A stretch of 64,000 nt of DNA from an uncultured Oscillospiraceae bacterium (lineage in GTDB: Bacteria > Bacillota > Clostridia > Oscillospirales > Acutalibacteraceae): the NCBI GenBank assembly GCA_900540275.1, contig UQFO01000005.1, forward strand, positions 62,001-126,000, in the 5' to 3' direction. The translations under genes were made by a program, and so were the position numbers. Below the pieces are notes generated by a model that was not told the DNA's origin, made no database searches, and saw only the letters and a list, made by a program, of their open reading frames with translations. This document shows positions 25,576-34,794 of this stretch, piece after piece. Each line of letters begins with the position of its first letter. Position 1 is the stretch's first letter.

Positions 25576-25597
25576 GGGGCGGCTTTAAAACCGCCCC
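25576..25597 (-). terminator. Attenuating terminator between pstS and pstC
   Basis: On the minus strand GGGGCGG-TTTTAAAG-CCGCCCC is followed by GTTTTTT. It lies 43 bp after the pstS stop and would make the binding protein more abundant than the permeases. Confidence 0.8.
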
Positions 25598-25639
25598 TTC
25601 TTGGGGATGCTGTGATACTTCTTATATCTTTTACCGTTC

Positions 25640-26575
25640 TTATTTGATAACGTCGGCCCAGGTTTTCATTTCGCCTGTGTAGACAGACTTAATCTGGTCC
25701 ATGGTGAGGTCCTCGCAGGCATTATCGTTGCTGACGATAACCGCGATGCCGTCGAGCGCAATCTGGGTTGCCGTAAGCTGTGCGGTTTCCTCATCCTTAA
25801 GCTCCCTTGACGCCATACCGATGTCGCAGGTACCTTCCATCGCGGCGGTCATTCCGGTGGAGGAATCGCTCGTCTGGATTTCAACCGTAGCGTTCGGGTT
25901 AACCTCCGCGTAGGCCTCCTTTAATTTCTCCATCACCGGGGAAACAGAGGTCGAGCCGGCTACGACAATCTTACCGGAGGGCTTGCTGCCTTCATACGCC
26001 TTTGTGTCGTCAAGCGCGATATAGCCGTTGTCGGTTACAACCTTCTGGCCCTCCGTGCTGAGGATGTAGCTGATAAAGTCCTGTGCGGCTTCGCTTACGT
26101 CCTTCTTGGTTGCAATGTTGAAAGGCCTTGAAATTTTGTATGTGCCGTCCTTTACAGTCTCCGGGCTGGGTGCTACGCCGTTAACCTTTACAGCCTTGAC
26201 GGTGTTGTTGAGGGAACCAAGTGAAATGTAGCCGATGGAATACTCGTTGCCCGTTACATTGCTGATAACGGCCTGTGTACTGTTGACCGTAACGGCGCCC
26301 TGCGAGGTGTTGTCGGTCTTGCTGCCCGCGTCATCCTTTTCCAGCACGCCGGTAAGCTCTGTGAACGCGTCCCTTGTGCCGGAACCCGCTTCCCTCGTTA
26401 CGACCGTAATATCCTTGCTTGTGTCGAACGAACCGCCGGAAGAGGCCTGCGAGCTCTGCGCGCTTGTACCCGCTGCGCTTGATGAATCCTGGGAAGAGGT
26501 GTTGCTGTTGCTGCATCCCGCAAACAGCGCCGCGCACATGACCGCGGCAAGTAAAATAGAAGCTGCTTTTTTCAT
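25640..26575 (-). CDS. pstS: Phosphate-binding lipoprotein PstS with permuted half-domains
   Basis: A 311-residue lipoprotein (lipobox LFAGC, then a Ser-rich linker to about residue 50). The two phosphate-binding loops are present but in reversed order. The TREAGSGTRDAFTEL loop, normally in the second half, is at about 60-74. The GSTSVSPVMEKL loop, normally at the N-terminus, is at about 207-218, followed by SDSSTGMTAAMEGTCDIGMA and IALDGIAVIVSNDN. The fold is thus circularly permuted. Similar permuted PstS proteins occur in other Clostridia as far as I recall. CAAAGGAG precedes the ATG. Pho boxes lie upstream. Confidence 0.92.
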   Translation of the reverse strand: MKKAASILLAAVMCAALFAGCSNSNTSSQDSSSAAGTSAQSSQASSGGSFDTSKDITVVTREAGSGTRDAFTELTGVLEKDDAGSKTDNTSQGAVTVNSTQAVISNVTGNEYSIGYISLGSLNNTVKAVKVNGVAPSPETVKDGTYKISRPFNIATKKDVSEAAQDFISYILSTEGQKVVTDNGYIALDDTKAYEGSKPSGKIVVAGSTSVSPVMEKLKEAYAEVNPNATVEIQTSDSSTGMTAAMEGTCDIGMASRELKDEETAQLTATQIALDGIAVIVSNDNACEDLTMDQIKSVYTGEMKTWADVIK

Positions 26576-26634
26576 TTTCGTTTCTCCTTTGACTATTTCA
26601 TATAGTAATGTACCTTTTCTCTTGTACGACCAAT

Positions 26635-26690
26635 ACTATAACCTCGTTTTGTAAAAACGGAATGCAAGGGAAAGTAAAACCTGTGTAAAA
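26635..26690 (-). promoter_or_regulatory. pstS promoter with Pho boxes
   Basis: The minus-strand -10 is TATAGT (26635-26640) with no good -35. In its place are hexamers TTTTAC (26685-26690), TTTTAC (26674-26679), CTTGCA (26663-26668) and TTTTAC (26651-26656) at 11, 11 and 12 bp spacing. This is the pattern bound by PhoP-type activators. Confidence 0.75.
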
Positions 26691-26727
26691 AGAAAAACGC
26701 CGTACGGCAGAAACCTGTCGTACGGCG
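26687..26727 (-). terminator. Terminator after the 26741 membrane protein gene
   Basis: Minus-strand CGCCGTACG stem (26719-26727 with 26698-26706) followed by TTTTTCTTTTT. The T tract runs into the first Pho box of pstS. Confidence 0.9.
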
Positions 26728-26740
26728 CAGAAGCCTGTAT

Positions 26741-28627
26741 TTAATTTGGGACGGTCACAACACGGTAAAGCGGCGTTGCGCCTGCCGTTTCAGCCTGCTG
26801 TAACACAATCCTGGTTTGACCGGAAGGGCTGTAATGGCGGTTTAAATACGTTTCCAGCTTTTGTATTGTTCCCGATTGGGCAATAACAAATACGTTCGGG
26901 TTATCGATAATATCCTCATACAAATTTATTATTCCATAACGCCGGAGCAAATCCTCCTCATATTTTGAGCCGCTGAGCCAGCTTCCAAAGCTTGCCAAGT
27001 TTTCACATTGGTAAGAATCAAACGGTTTTAGGGGATATTCCATGTTATATGTATAAATACCGCCGGCCGAAGCATTTTTCAAATACAGCTTATTCTGGTT
27101 TTGTTCCAGGTAGTGCATCAGCCCTTGTTTAACCGGATAATGCGTCTGCCTGGCTGATAAACCCTCAAACAGCAGTACACCGCAGACGATTACAGCCGCG
27201 CAGGCCGAAACGGCGGCCCATCTTTTCCAGCTTTTTGACGCGCTATATACCCGTTCCCGCAGTGCGCCTGCTTCCACCGAATAAATCAGCAAAATAATGG
27301 CACACAGGAAAATCCCATAGGCCGCGCGGTAAATGAGTCTCTGTGTATAAGCCAAATACATCACCAGAACCATAGACAGGCCTACAAGCGTCAACGGAAC
27401 CACTATCATTTTTTTCTGGAATAACGCCATATAAAAGGCTGCGGCAACCAGCAAAACCGTAAAATAAAACAGGCCGCGGTACGCGTTCACATGAGCAAAA
27501 TATAATGTTACGGACAGTGCGGCGCAGAATACTGCGAATAAAAGCGGGAACCTTTTCAGCAGTAAAACCGACAAAAATATCAAGGCGGCGCAAATTAACA
27601 GGAACAAAACAGCAAAGCTTCCGCCCGGTAAAGCTAACGCGGAAGATACATCATGAAAAAACGTTTTGGTTTGTTGAATATAATATTCAACAAACGACGG
27701 CTGCCGCTCTTTTTGAAGCGCGGCAATTTTCTCCAGCTTCTCAGCTGTAAAAATCTTGGTATCTATATTCCAGCTTCTATACATATTGATGTCGTTTTGA
27801 TCCAGCCCGAGCTGCGAATAAAACTCCCTGTTATTTGAATAATCGGGTATCGGATAATCGAGCGTCGCCGTACGCGCTTGATTGAAGCGGTTATATTCAT
27901 CAAAGCCATCTCTGCCTGAATATATCTGCGCTGACGCAAAAACTGAAGCCAGAACAGCTGCGGCGAACAGTGTCCACGAAATCAGGTACTTCTTTTTTAG
28001 CTGGAGCAAAGACACAAACGTATCCCTTTCTTTTTTCTTTCTCCGGGCCATCCATACAATAAAAAGCGCCAGGAGAAAAACGGCTGTGAAGGCTGCTGCG
28101 ACATAAAAAGAATCGCTCCTGGTAAAACATCCAAACAGTGCAAGCGCCCCGCCTGCTATACACATACGGACAGATTTTCCTTTATAAGACGCATGAACCA
28201 TGAGCAGAAAACCTGCAACCGATAATAAATACGCCGTCTTCGTATACTGAATCAACGCATAATGGTTATAGCCAAACAGGATTATGACAGCCAGAGACGC
28301 AGGTAAGGAGAATCTCCATTTAAATTTATCGAGAAATACGTAAGTAACCGCGCAAAAGGATAAATAACTGGCGGCAAGCTGGTAAAGTACAAAGAGATTG
28401 CAAAACGCCACTGCATTTTGCAATCCGCCCAGCAGCCCGGACAGCAACGCATTTAAATAAGGGATTGACGTCTCTTTAAATACAGAAATCAATCTGGAAA
28501 TTGCGTAATCGTCGTTGGTCTCATACATAAGCCTGGTACAAGCCAGAAACAGCACAAGCATAACAGCGTTGATTAAAAAGGACAAAAATAACTTATGGCG
28601 TAAAAATTGTTCCCATTTATTTTTCAA
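26741..28627 (-). CDS. Polytopic membrane protein, GT-C-like
   Basis: A 628-residue protein with about 12-13 hydrophobic helices and a soluble C-terminal domain of ~120 residues (from about 505). An acidic motif in the first external loop (RLMYETNDDYAISRL) resembles the catalytic Asp region of GT-C glycosyltransferases that use lipid-linked sugars. Uncharacterised clostridial proteins share the ETNDD motif. The C-terminal part (ENLASFGSWLSGSKYEEDLL; NPNVFVIAQSG) looks alpha/beta. A role in moving or attaching sugars at the outer membrane face is possible but unproven. The gene stands alone and its base composition is slightly more AT-rich than its neighbours. Confidence 0.6.
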   Translation of the reverse strand: MKNKWEQFLRHKLFLSFLINAVMLVLFLACTRLMYETNDDYAISRLISVFKETSIPYLNALLSGLLGGLQNAVAFCNLFVLYQLAASYLSFCAVTYVFLDKFKWRFSLPASLAVIILFGYNHYALIQYTKTAYLLSVAGFLLMVHASYKGKSVRMCIAGGALALFGCFTRSDSFYVAAAFTAVFLLALFIVWMARRKKKERDTFVSLLQLKKKYLISWTLFAAAVLASVFASAQIYSGRDGFDEYNRFNQARTATLDYPIPDYSNNREFYSQLGLDQNDINMYRSWNIDTKIFTAEKLEKIAALQKERQPSFVEYYIQQTKTFFHDVSSALALPGGSFAVLFLLICAALIFLSVLLLKRFPLLFAVFCAALSVTLYFAHVNAYRGLFYFTVLLVAAAFYMALFQKKMIVVPLTLVGLSMVLVMYLAYTQRLIYRAAYGIFLCAIILLIYSVEAGALRERVYSASKSWKRWAAVSACAAVIVCGVLLFEGLSARQTHYPVKQGLMHYLEQNQNKLYLKNASAGGIYTYNMEYPLKPFDSYQCENLASFGSWLSGSKYEEDLLRRYGIINLYEDIIDNPNVFVIAQSGTIQKLETYLNRHYSPSGQTRIVLQQAETAGATPLYRVVTVPN

Positions 28628-28817
28628 ATTTATCCCCCTTATTAAAACAGATTAAATCAAAATTTCGTGTCATTGCGTCCATAAATACGCACAACAGTCC
28701 CATTAACCTTTTAGCAAAATGTTTTCTACAAATAATTTTAACATATTTGAATATTGAGTATCGTGTTATGTGAATTGAAACCACACTGCATAAAATAAAA
28801 ATCATAGCCGTAAACAA

Positions 28818-28851
28818 AAAAAGAGCAAGCCTGCAAAGGCTTGCTCTTTTT
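28818..28851. terminator. Bidirectional terminator after the HdeD-like gene
   Basis: AAAAAGAGCAAGCCT (28818-28832) and AGGCTTGCTCTTTTT (28837-28851), a perfect 15-bp inverted repeat with a 4-nt loop, 20 bp past the stop codon at 28872. Confidence 0.9.
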
Positions 28852-28871
28852 CTCTGGTTCTGTTAAATTGG

Positions 28872-29411
28872 TTAGTCCTCAATATCCCTCGTCAGGCATC
28901 TGGCCAACGCCGCGATGCCGCCTAATATCAAAACAATCCCGCTTAAAAAGCTTGCCGTTCCGACCGCCGTTATTACAGGGTTGCAGAACACCGCGACGCC
29001 GCCGATAATGCAGATAATACCCCACGCGGTAATCCAGCCCCATCCGTGCGCGCCGAGCTTATGCAGGTCGAACGAGCGAATCATCTGGGAAACGCCGGAG
29101 AACAAAAGCCACAGGCCGAGGAAGGTCGATACCGTAATTGCAAACAGACCGTTGCTGTATTTGCTGAAGCAGATAAGCAGGCCGAGGATTAAGGAAAGGA
29201 TTCCTTCCGCAAGGATCCAGCCCGCGCCGAGCATATGCTTTTGTGTGCGGATATAAGCGATAATGCTCACAATACCGGAAATGATAAGCGCCGCGCCAAG
29301 GATGACCTCTGTTACAACGAACGCTTTAAACGGGTTAAAAAACGCCGCGCAGCCTCCCAAAATCAAAACAATGCCCGCAATAACCCATAAGACCTTTAGA
29401 AATGTTTTCAT
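28872..29411 (-). CDS. HdeD/DUF308-family membrane protein
   Basis: A 179-residue protein with six short TM helices arranged as repeating pairs, each with a G-rich core (VIAGIVLILGGCAAFFNPF; AWGIICIIGGVAVFCNPV; GIVLILGGIAALARC). This is the DUF308/HdeD repeat. E. coli HdeD is linked to acid resistance, but the mechanism is unknown. AGGAGG sits upstream of the ATG. It has its own promoter at 29455-29483 and its own terminator. Confidence 0.88.
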   Translation of the reverse strand: MKTFLKVLWVIAGIVLILGGCAAFFNPFKAFVVTEVILGAALIISGIVSIIAYIRTQKHMLGAGWILAEGILSLILGLLICFSKYSNGLFAITVSTFLGLWLLFSGVSQMIRSFDLHKLGAHGWGWITAWGIICIIGGVAVFCNPVITAVGTASFLSGIVLILGGIAALARCLTRDIED

Positions 29412-29454
29412 AGAACTATCCTCCTAAAAAATAAATCGCTTTTTGTCTATTCAT

Positions 29455-29483
29455 ACTATAACACACACGCAAAATGCTGTAAA
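29455..29483 (-). promoter_or_regulatory. Promoter of the HdeD-like gene
   Basis: Minus-strand TTTACA (29478-29483), a 17-bp spacer and extended TGTTATAGT (hexamer 29455-29460). Confidence 0.8.
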
Positions 29484-29571
29484 GGATAAAAGCGGGAACG
29501 GGGGAACAAAAAATACATACGTTATTCGTAAGGATTACCAAAAACTGCGGCGCTGCCTACAAAAAAAGAAC

Positions 29572-29628
29572 TTGACAGAAAAAGAGGCAACGCATATAAT
29601 TAAGTAAATTTAAATAAATTAGCTTAAT
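29572..29628 (+). promoter_or_regulatory. Consensus promoter plus MarR-type operator
   Basis: TTGACA (29572-29577), a 17-bp spacer and TATAAT (29595-29600) give a full-consensus promoter. Starting at the end of the -10 is a 30-bp imperfect palindrome (29599-29628; ATTAAG...CTTAAT, 12 of 15 arm positions match), ideally placed for repression by the MarR protein encoded just downstream. Confidence 0.85.
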
Positions 29629-29646
29629 CATTCAGGAGGCGGCGTT

Positions 29647-30093
29647 ATGGATTTACTCAGCGAAATCGACCGTTTTTACTATCATATGGCCCTCTATGAG
29701 CTTCGGGTATTAAATCAAAAGGATTATTATAAAGGCTTTTCATATAACAGCATCCTGTACCTGAATGTAATATCCCAGATGGAAAGCTGCACGACGGGCA
29801 AGCTTGCGCAGGCGCTCCAGATTTCAGCTCCGGCGGCGACATCGAAGGTAAACGAGCTCATTAAGCAGGGCGCCGTTATAAAAACACAAAGCGAGGACGA
29901 TAAGCGCGTATTTTATATTAAAATCCATCCCGACATGGAAAAAAACTTCTCAATTTATAACCATGTTTTCCGCAATATCGAGCACGAGCTGCGTAAGTCC
30001 TTTTCGGAGGAGCAGCTTTTATCGTTTTCAGAAATCCTGCGCGCAATTTCACAATACGACTGGAAGGATATAGGAAATGAACAAGGCACTTAG
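29647..30093 (+). CDS. MarR-family transcriptional regulator
   Basis: A 148-residue winged-helix repressor. The DNA-binding core is CTTGKLAQALQISAPAATSK with VNELIKQGAV, and the wing is KTQSEDDKRVFYIKIH. AGGAGG is seven bases upstream of the ATG. It overlaps the MATE transporter gene by 17 bp, a classic repressor-pump pair. The promoter is nearly perfect and covered by a palindrome, so strong expression after release by a toxic ligand is likely. The ligand is unknown. Confidence 0.92.
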   Translation: MDLLSEIDRFYYHMALYELRVLNQKDYYKGFSYNSILYLNVISQMESCTTGKLAQALQISAPAATSKVNELIKQGAVIKTQSEDDKRVFYIKIHPDMEKNFSIYNHVFRNIEHELRKSFSEEQLLSFSEILRAISQYDWKDIGNEQGT

Positions 30094-31408
30094 TCAAAAA
30101 ATAACATTGCCCTCTTTACTGAGGTTTACGCTGCCGTCAATGGTTATGATGGTCGTGATGTCGCTCTATTCCATCGTAGACGGCCTGTTCGTCGCACGGC
30201 TGATTGGAACGGAGGCCTTTTCTGCGGTCAACCTTGTCTTTCCGCTGCTGGGCGTCGCTATTGCTCTGGGCACGATGTTCGGCACCGGACTCAACGCGAT
30301 TGTCTCCAGAAAATTGGGAGAGGGCAAGCAACGCGAGGCAAATGAGAACCTCACGTTTGTTTTGCTTGTCGTGATTGTCATCGGCGTGATTGCCACCGTG
30401 CTGTGCGCTGTGTTTTTAAAGGATATTATTTATATGCTTGGCGCCGACGAGGCTGTCTACGGCTATTGCTACGACTACGCGTTCCCGCTGATGCTTTTTG
30501 CCGCCCCCTGTATTCTGCAGCTGATGTTCCAGAACCTCTATATCGCGAATGGCAAGCCCTCCATTGGGCTTGCTATGACGATTGCCGGAGGTATATGCAA
30601 TGTGGTATTCGATTACCTGTTTATCGCCGTATTCCATATGGGCATTGCGGGCGCGGCGGTAGCCACCGGAATCGGCAACGCCATTCCGGCGGTATTCGGG
30701 CTGTTTTACTTTGCCCTGAACCGGCGCGGCAACCTGCATTTTGTAAGGCCGAAGCAGGCGTGGGGCGTGTTCCTGCACGCGATGGGAAACGGTTCGTCGG
30801 AGATGGTAAGCAATTTATCTACCAGTGTTACCACGTTTCTGTTCAACATCATTATGATGCGGCTTGTCGGTCACGACGGCGTCGCCGCGATTTCCGTATT
30901 GCTTTACCTCGATTTTATCCTCATAGCAGTCTGCCTGGGCTATTCGATGGGCGTCGCCCCGCTTATCAGCTATAACTACGGCTGCGGGAACAAAGAAAAG
31001 CTCAGGAAAATTTTCAGGCTCAGTATGGGGCTGTTAACCGCCGTAGGTGTAAGCGTGGCGGCGCTTACGTTCCTGTTCTCGCGCGATTTGACCTCGTTTT
31101 TCGCCCCGCGGGACAGCCAGGTGTTCCTGCTCGCATCAGCGGGACTGCAAATTTACGCGCTGAGCTACCTGTTCAAGGGGTATAATATATTTGCCTCCGC
31201 TATGTTCACCGCCTTCAGCAACGGGCCGGTTTCTGCGCTTTTGTCGTGTATGCGCACGCTCGTTTTGCTGGCGGCCGCCCTGCTGAGCCTTTCCATACTG
31301 CTTGGGATTACCGGCGTATGGCTCGCCTGCCCGGTGGCGGAGTTTTTGTCGCTTGCGCTCACCGTCTTTTTCTTTATAAAATACCGCAAGCGGTATCATT
31401 ACGTTTAA
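30077..31408 (+). CDS. MATE-family efflux transporter
   Basis: A 443-residue multidrug/toxin exporter with 12 predicted TM helices in two six-helix halves. Typical segments are LPSMVMMVVMSLYSIVDGLF (N-half), PLLGVAIALGTMFGTGLNAI and, in the second half, SYNYGCGNKEKLRKIFRLSM. It is driven by Na+ or H+ exchange in the family. Its start overlaps marR. A bidirectional terminator at 31438 ends the operon. Confidence 0.93.
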   Translation: MNKALSQKITLPSLLRFTLPSMVMMVVMSLYSIVDGLFVARLIGTEAFSAVNLVFPLLGVAIALGTMFGTGLNAIVSRKLGEGKQREANENLTFVLLVVIVIGVIATVLCAVFLKDIIYMLGADEAVYGYCYDYAFPLMLFAAPCILQLMFQNLYIANGKPSIGLAMTIAGGICNVVFDYLFIAVFHMGIAGAAVATGIGNAIPAVFGLFYFALNRRGNLHFVRPKQAWGVFLHAMGNGSSEMVSNLSTSVTTFLFNIIMMRLVGHDGVAAISVLLYLDFILIAVCLGYSMGVAPLISYNYGCGNKEKLRKIFRLSMGLLTAVGVSVAALTFLFSRDLTSFFAPRDSQVFLLASAGLQIYALSYLFKGYNIFASAMFTAFSNGPVSALLSCMRTLVLLAAALLSLSILLGITGVWLACPVAEFLSLALTVFFFIKYRKRYHYV

Positions 31409-31437
31409 TTTGAGCTTATTTGCTATATATCCCCGCT

Positions 31438-31472
31438 AAAAAGGGCGCGAACATCATCCGTTCGCGCCCTTT
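31438..31472. terminator. Shared terminator, MATE and glnS
   Basis: AAAGGGCGCGAAC (31440-31452) and GTTCGCGCCCTTT (31460-31472) form a perfect 13-bp stem between convergent genes. Confidence 0.9.
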
Positions 31473-31496
31473 CATATCATGTTTATTTTTACAGCC

Positions 31497-33191
31497 TTAC
31501 TTTTTTGTCTTGAAGCCGTCTTTGAGAGAAACGCTCCGGTTAAACACCGGCTTCCCCGGCTTTGAATCCTTGTTGTCCAGGCAGAAGTACCCAAGCCGCA
31601 TAAACTGGTAAGACTGCGGCGGCACAACGTCGCGCATGGACTGCTCGGCCTTGCAGTGTTCAAGCGTGACAAGGGAATCCGGGTTTAAATAATCAAGGAA
31701 ATTCTTGTCGCCAGCGTCCGGGTCGGGTACGGTAAACAGGTTATCGTAAAGCCGCACCTGCGCGTCTACCGCCGTCTGCGCGTCCACCCAGTGGATGGTA
31801 CCCTTTATTTTCCTGCCGTCTGGTGCGTTGCCTCCGCGCGTTTCGGGGTCGTAGGTTGCGTAAACCTCGGCCACATTGCCTTGTTCATCCTTTTTACAGC
31901 CGGTACAGCGCACGATATACGCGGATTTGAGCCGCACCTCATTTTCAGGGAACAGGCGGAAATAGCCCTTGACGGGCGTTTCCATAAAATCGTCGCGCTC
32001 AATGTACAGCTCACGTGAAAAGGTGATGGTGCGCATACCGTCCTCCGGGCGGTTCGGGTTGTTCTCCACCTCGAACGTCTCGGATTTACCTTCGGGGTAA
32101 TTGGTAATTACAAGCCTTACCGGATGCTGCACAACCATAACGCGTTTTGCCGTTTCGTTCAGGTCTTCCCGCAGGCAGTGCTCCAAAAAGCCGTATTCCA
32201 CGGTACTGTTGACCTTGGAAACACCGATACGGTCGCAAAAATTGCGGATGGCGCGCGGCGTATACCCGCGGCGGCGCAGTCCGCAGAGCGTAGGCATGCG
32301 CGGGTCGTCCCAGCCGCCGACATGCCCCTCCTCAACGAGCAGGCGCAGCTTGCGCTTGCTCATAACGGTATGATTGATGCCCAGGCGCGCAAACTCAATC
32401 TGGCGCGGCTTGCTTTTCACGCTTGTATTATTGATAACCCAGTCATAAAGCGGGCGGTGGTCTTCAAATTCAAGGGAACACAGGGAATGCGTCACACCCT
32501 CGATTGCGTCCTCAATCGGATGCGCAAAATCGTACATCGGGTAGATGCACCAGGCATCCCCCGTCCGGTGGTGCGTGATGCGGTTGATACGGTATAAAAC
32601 CGGGTCGCGCATGTTAAAGTTGCCGGAAGCCAAATCGATTTTGGCGCGAAGCGTCATTTTGCCGTCTGCAAACTCGCCGGCCCTCATGCGGCGGAACAAA
32701 TCGAGGCTTTCCTCCGCCGGCCTGTCGCGGTACGGGCTTTTCGCGGGCGTCGTAAGGTCCCCGCGGTTCTCGCGCATCTGTTCCGGCGTCAGCTCGCATA
32801 CATAGGCCAGCCCTTTTTCAATCAGCTCGCAGGCATACCCGTACATCTGCTCAAAATATTCGGATGCAAAGTAAAAGCGGTCGTCCCACGTAAAGCCGAG
32901 CCATTTGATGTCTTCCTTGATGGCGTCGACGTACTCGACGTCTTCTTTTGTGGGATTGGTATCGTCCATACGCAGGTTGCACTTGCCCGCATATTTCTCC
33001 GCCGTGCCGAAATCGATGCAAATGGCCTTCGCGTGTCCGATATGCAGGTAGCCGTTCGGTTCCGGCGGAAAGCGCGTATGGACGGTCATTCCTTCAAACT
33101 GCCCGCCCTTTGCGATGTCCTCGTCTATAAAATCGTGGATAAAATTGGCGTTACCGGACGGCTCCTGTGCCGTTTTCATTTCTTCTGCCAT
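31497..33191 (-). CDS. glnS: Glutaminyl-tRNA synthetase
   Basis: A 564-residue class I synthetase charging tRNA-Gln directly. The HIGH motif is in [16 protein letters not shown] and the KMSKS equivalent is HTVMSKRKL. The GlnRS-specific catalytic region ([20 protein letters not shown]) and the C-terminal two-barrel anticodon domain (from about 345) are complete. AGGAGG precedes the ATG. It follows gltX by 76 bp. Many Firmicutes lack GlnRS and amidate Glu-tRNA-Gln instead, so its presence is a lineage marker. Confidence 0.97.
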   Translation of the reverse strand: MAEEMKTAQEPSGNANFIHDFIDEDIAKGGQFEGMTVHTRFPPEPNGYLHIGHAKAICIDFGTAEKYAGKCNLRMDDTNPTKEDVEYVDAIKEDIKWLGFTWDDRFYFASEYFEQMYGYACELIEKGLAYVCELTPEQMRENRGDLTTPAKSPYRDRPAEESLDLFRRMRAGEFADGKMTLRAKIDLASGNFNMRDPVLYRINRITHHRTGDAWCIYPMYDFAHPIEDAIEGVTHSLCSLEFEDHRPLYDWVINNTSVKSKPRQIEFARLGINHTVMSKRKLRLLVEEGHVGGWDDPRMPTLCGLRRRGYTPRAIRNFCDRIGVSKVNSTVEYGFLEHCLREDLNETAKRVMVVQHPVRLVITNYPEGKSETFEVENNPNRPEDGMRTITFSRELYIERDDFMETPVKGYFRLFPENEVRLKSAYIVRCTGCKKDEQGNVAEVYATYDPETRGGNAPDGRKIKGTIHWVDAQTAVDAQVRLYDNLFTVPDPDAGDKNFLDYLNPDSLVTLEHCKAEQSMRDVVPPQSYQFMRLGYFCLDNKDSKPGKPVFNRSVSLKDGFKTKK

Positions 33192-33267
33192 GTTCCTTCC
33201 TCCTATTACCTCACATATAGTTTATCCCGCAGCCCGGGTGATAACCCCCCGCCGTACTGGCGCGGAA

Positions 33268-34719
33268 TCAAAACTTTGCAAGCCCCTGCTTCATTCTTTT
33301 GAGGGATTCCTCTTTGCCGAGAATATCGAGAATCTCGACCGCGCCGCCTGGTGTAACCGTTTTTCCGGACACGGAAATACGCGCGGGCCACATGACGGTT
33401 CCGTTTTTCACCTCAAGCCGCTGCGCAAGGCCGATTAAGCAGTCATGAATGCCGTCGTGGTTCCACTCCGACAGCTTTTCGAGCTCCTCTATAACGGCCG
33501 CAAGCATAGCGGGCGAATTTTCAAGCGTCGTCTTGCTCTTTTTGTTGACAAACAGCTCCGTGCCGTATTCAGGCTGCCGGGCAAAGAAACCGACCATTTC
33601 CGGTATCTGTGTAAGCTGCGTGACGCGCTGCTGCAAAATCGAGGCAAGCTTTACATAATCAAACGGCTTGTCTGAAAGCGCCTGTTTGAAATAAGGCGCG
33701 GCAATCTCCGCAAACTGTTCCACAGGCATCGCCTTGATGTATTCGCCGTTGAACCAGGAAAGCTTGCCGTAGTCAAACACGGCGGGCGATTTGCTGATGC
33801 CGTCTATGGAGAACGCCCTGCAAAGCTCCTCCAAAGTAAAAATTTCCTGGTTATCCTTTGGGCACCAGCCGAGCAGCGCAATGTAATTGATGATTGCCTG
33901 CGGCAGGTATCCTTCGTTTATCAAATCGGCAAAACCAGTCGCGCCGTGACGCTTTGAAAGCTTGGAAACGCTGCCGTCCTCGTTTTTGCCCATTATCAGC
34001 GGAAGGTGAACATAGGTTGGAATTTCCCAGCCAAACGCTTTGTACAGCAGGTTGTATTTCGGTGTGGAGCTTAAATACTCGCTGCCCCTGACAACATGCG
34101 TGATACCCATCGTATGGTCGTCGACGACATTTGCAAAATTATAGGTGGGGTACCCGTCGGTCTTGATGAGGATTTGGTCCTGCAGCTCGCTGTTTTCCAC
34201 CGTAATACTGCCGTACACGGCGTCTTCAAACGTTGTGGAGCCGTCAAGAGGCATTTTTTGGCGGATAACGTAGGGCACCCCTTCTTTTAACAGCCGGTCA
34301 ATCTCCTCCTGCGGCAAATCGCGGCAGTGCCGGTCGTAGCCGCCTCCCGCGGAATCCTCCTGTAAAGACGCTAGCCGCTCCTTTGAGCAAAAGCAGCGGT
34401 ATGCCTTGCCCTCTTTGATTAACTGTTCGGCATAGGGCAGGTACATATCCCTGCGCTCGCTCTGCACATAAGGCCCAAAGTCACCGCCGACATCCGGACC
34501 TTCATCGTGTATAAGCCCCGCGGTCTTCAACGTGTTATAGATTACATCTACAGCGCCCTCTACATAGCGCTGCTGGTCGGTATCCTCAATACGCAGGATA
34601 AAGCTTCCGCCCTGCGATTTTGCTATCAGGTATTCATAAAGCGCGGTGCGCAGGTTGCCCACATGCATAAAGCCGGTGGGGCTGGGCGCGTAGCGCGTGC
34701 GAACAGTTTTCAATTCCAT
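33268..34719 (-). CDS. gltX: Glutamyl-tRNA synthetase
   Basis: A 483-residue bacterial-type GluRS. The HIGH-like motif is YAPSPTGFMHVGNLRTALYE, KMSKS is VSKLSKRHGATGF, and the zinc-type insertion CFCSKERL...YDRHCRDL is present. The C-terminal anticodon-binding domain is alpha-helical. Paired with glnS in one operon, it probably acts as a discriminating enzyme for tRNA-Glu, which residues alone cannot settle. The promoter is at 34795-34822. Confidence 0.96.
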   Translation of the reverse strand: MELKTVRTRYAPSPTGFMHVGNLRTALYEYLIAKSQGGSFILRIEDTDQQRYVEGAVDVIYNTLKTAGLIHDEGPDVGGDFGPYVQSERRDMYLPYAEQLIKEGKAYRCFCSKERLASLQEDSAGGGYDRHCRDLPQEEIDRLLKEGVPYVIRQKMPLDGSTTFEDAVYGSITVENSELQDQILIKTDGYPTYNFANVVDDHTMGITHVVRGSEYLSSTPKYNLLYKAFGWEIPTYVHLPLIMGKNEDGSVSKLSKRHGATGFADLINEGYLPQAIINYIALLGWCPKDNQEIFTLEELCRAFSIDGISKSPAVFDYGKLSWFNGEYIKAMPVEQFAEIAAPYFKQALSDKPFDYVKLASILQQRVTQLTQIPEMVGFFARQPEYGTELFVNKKSKTTLENSPAMLAAVIEELEKLSEWNHDGIHDCLIGLAQRLEVKNGTVMWPARISVSGKTVTPGGAVEILDILGKEESLKRMKQGLAKF

Positions 34720-34794
34720 AACTCAATATTCCTCCTGCGTGGCACAGCACGTCAAATTGTCATAAATTCACTCGTTTTGAGCCTGTTTCTCCTT

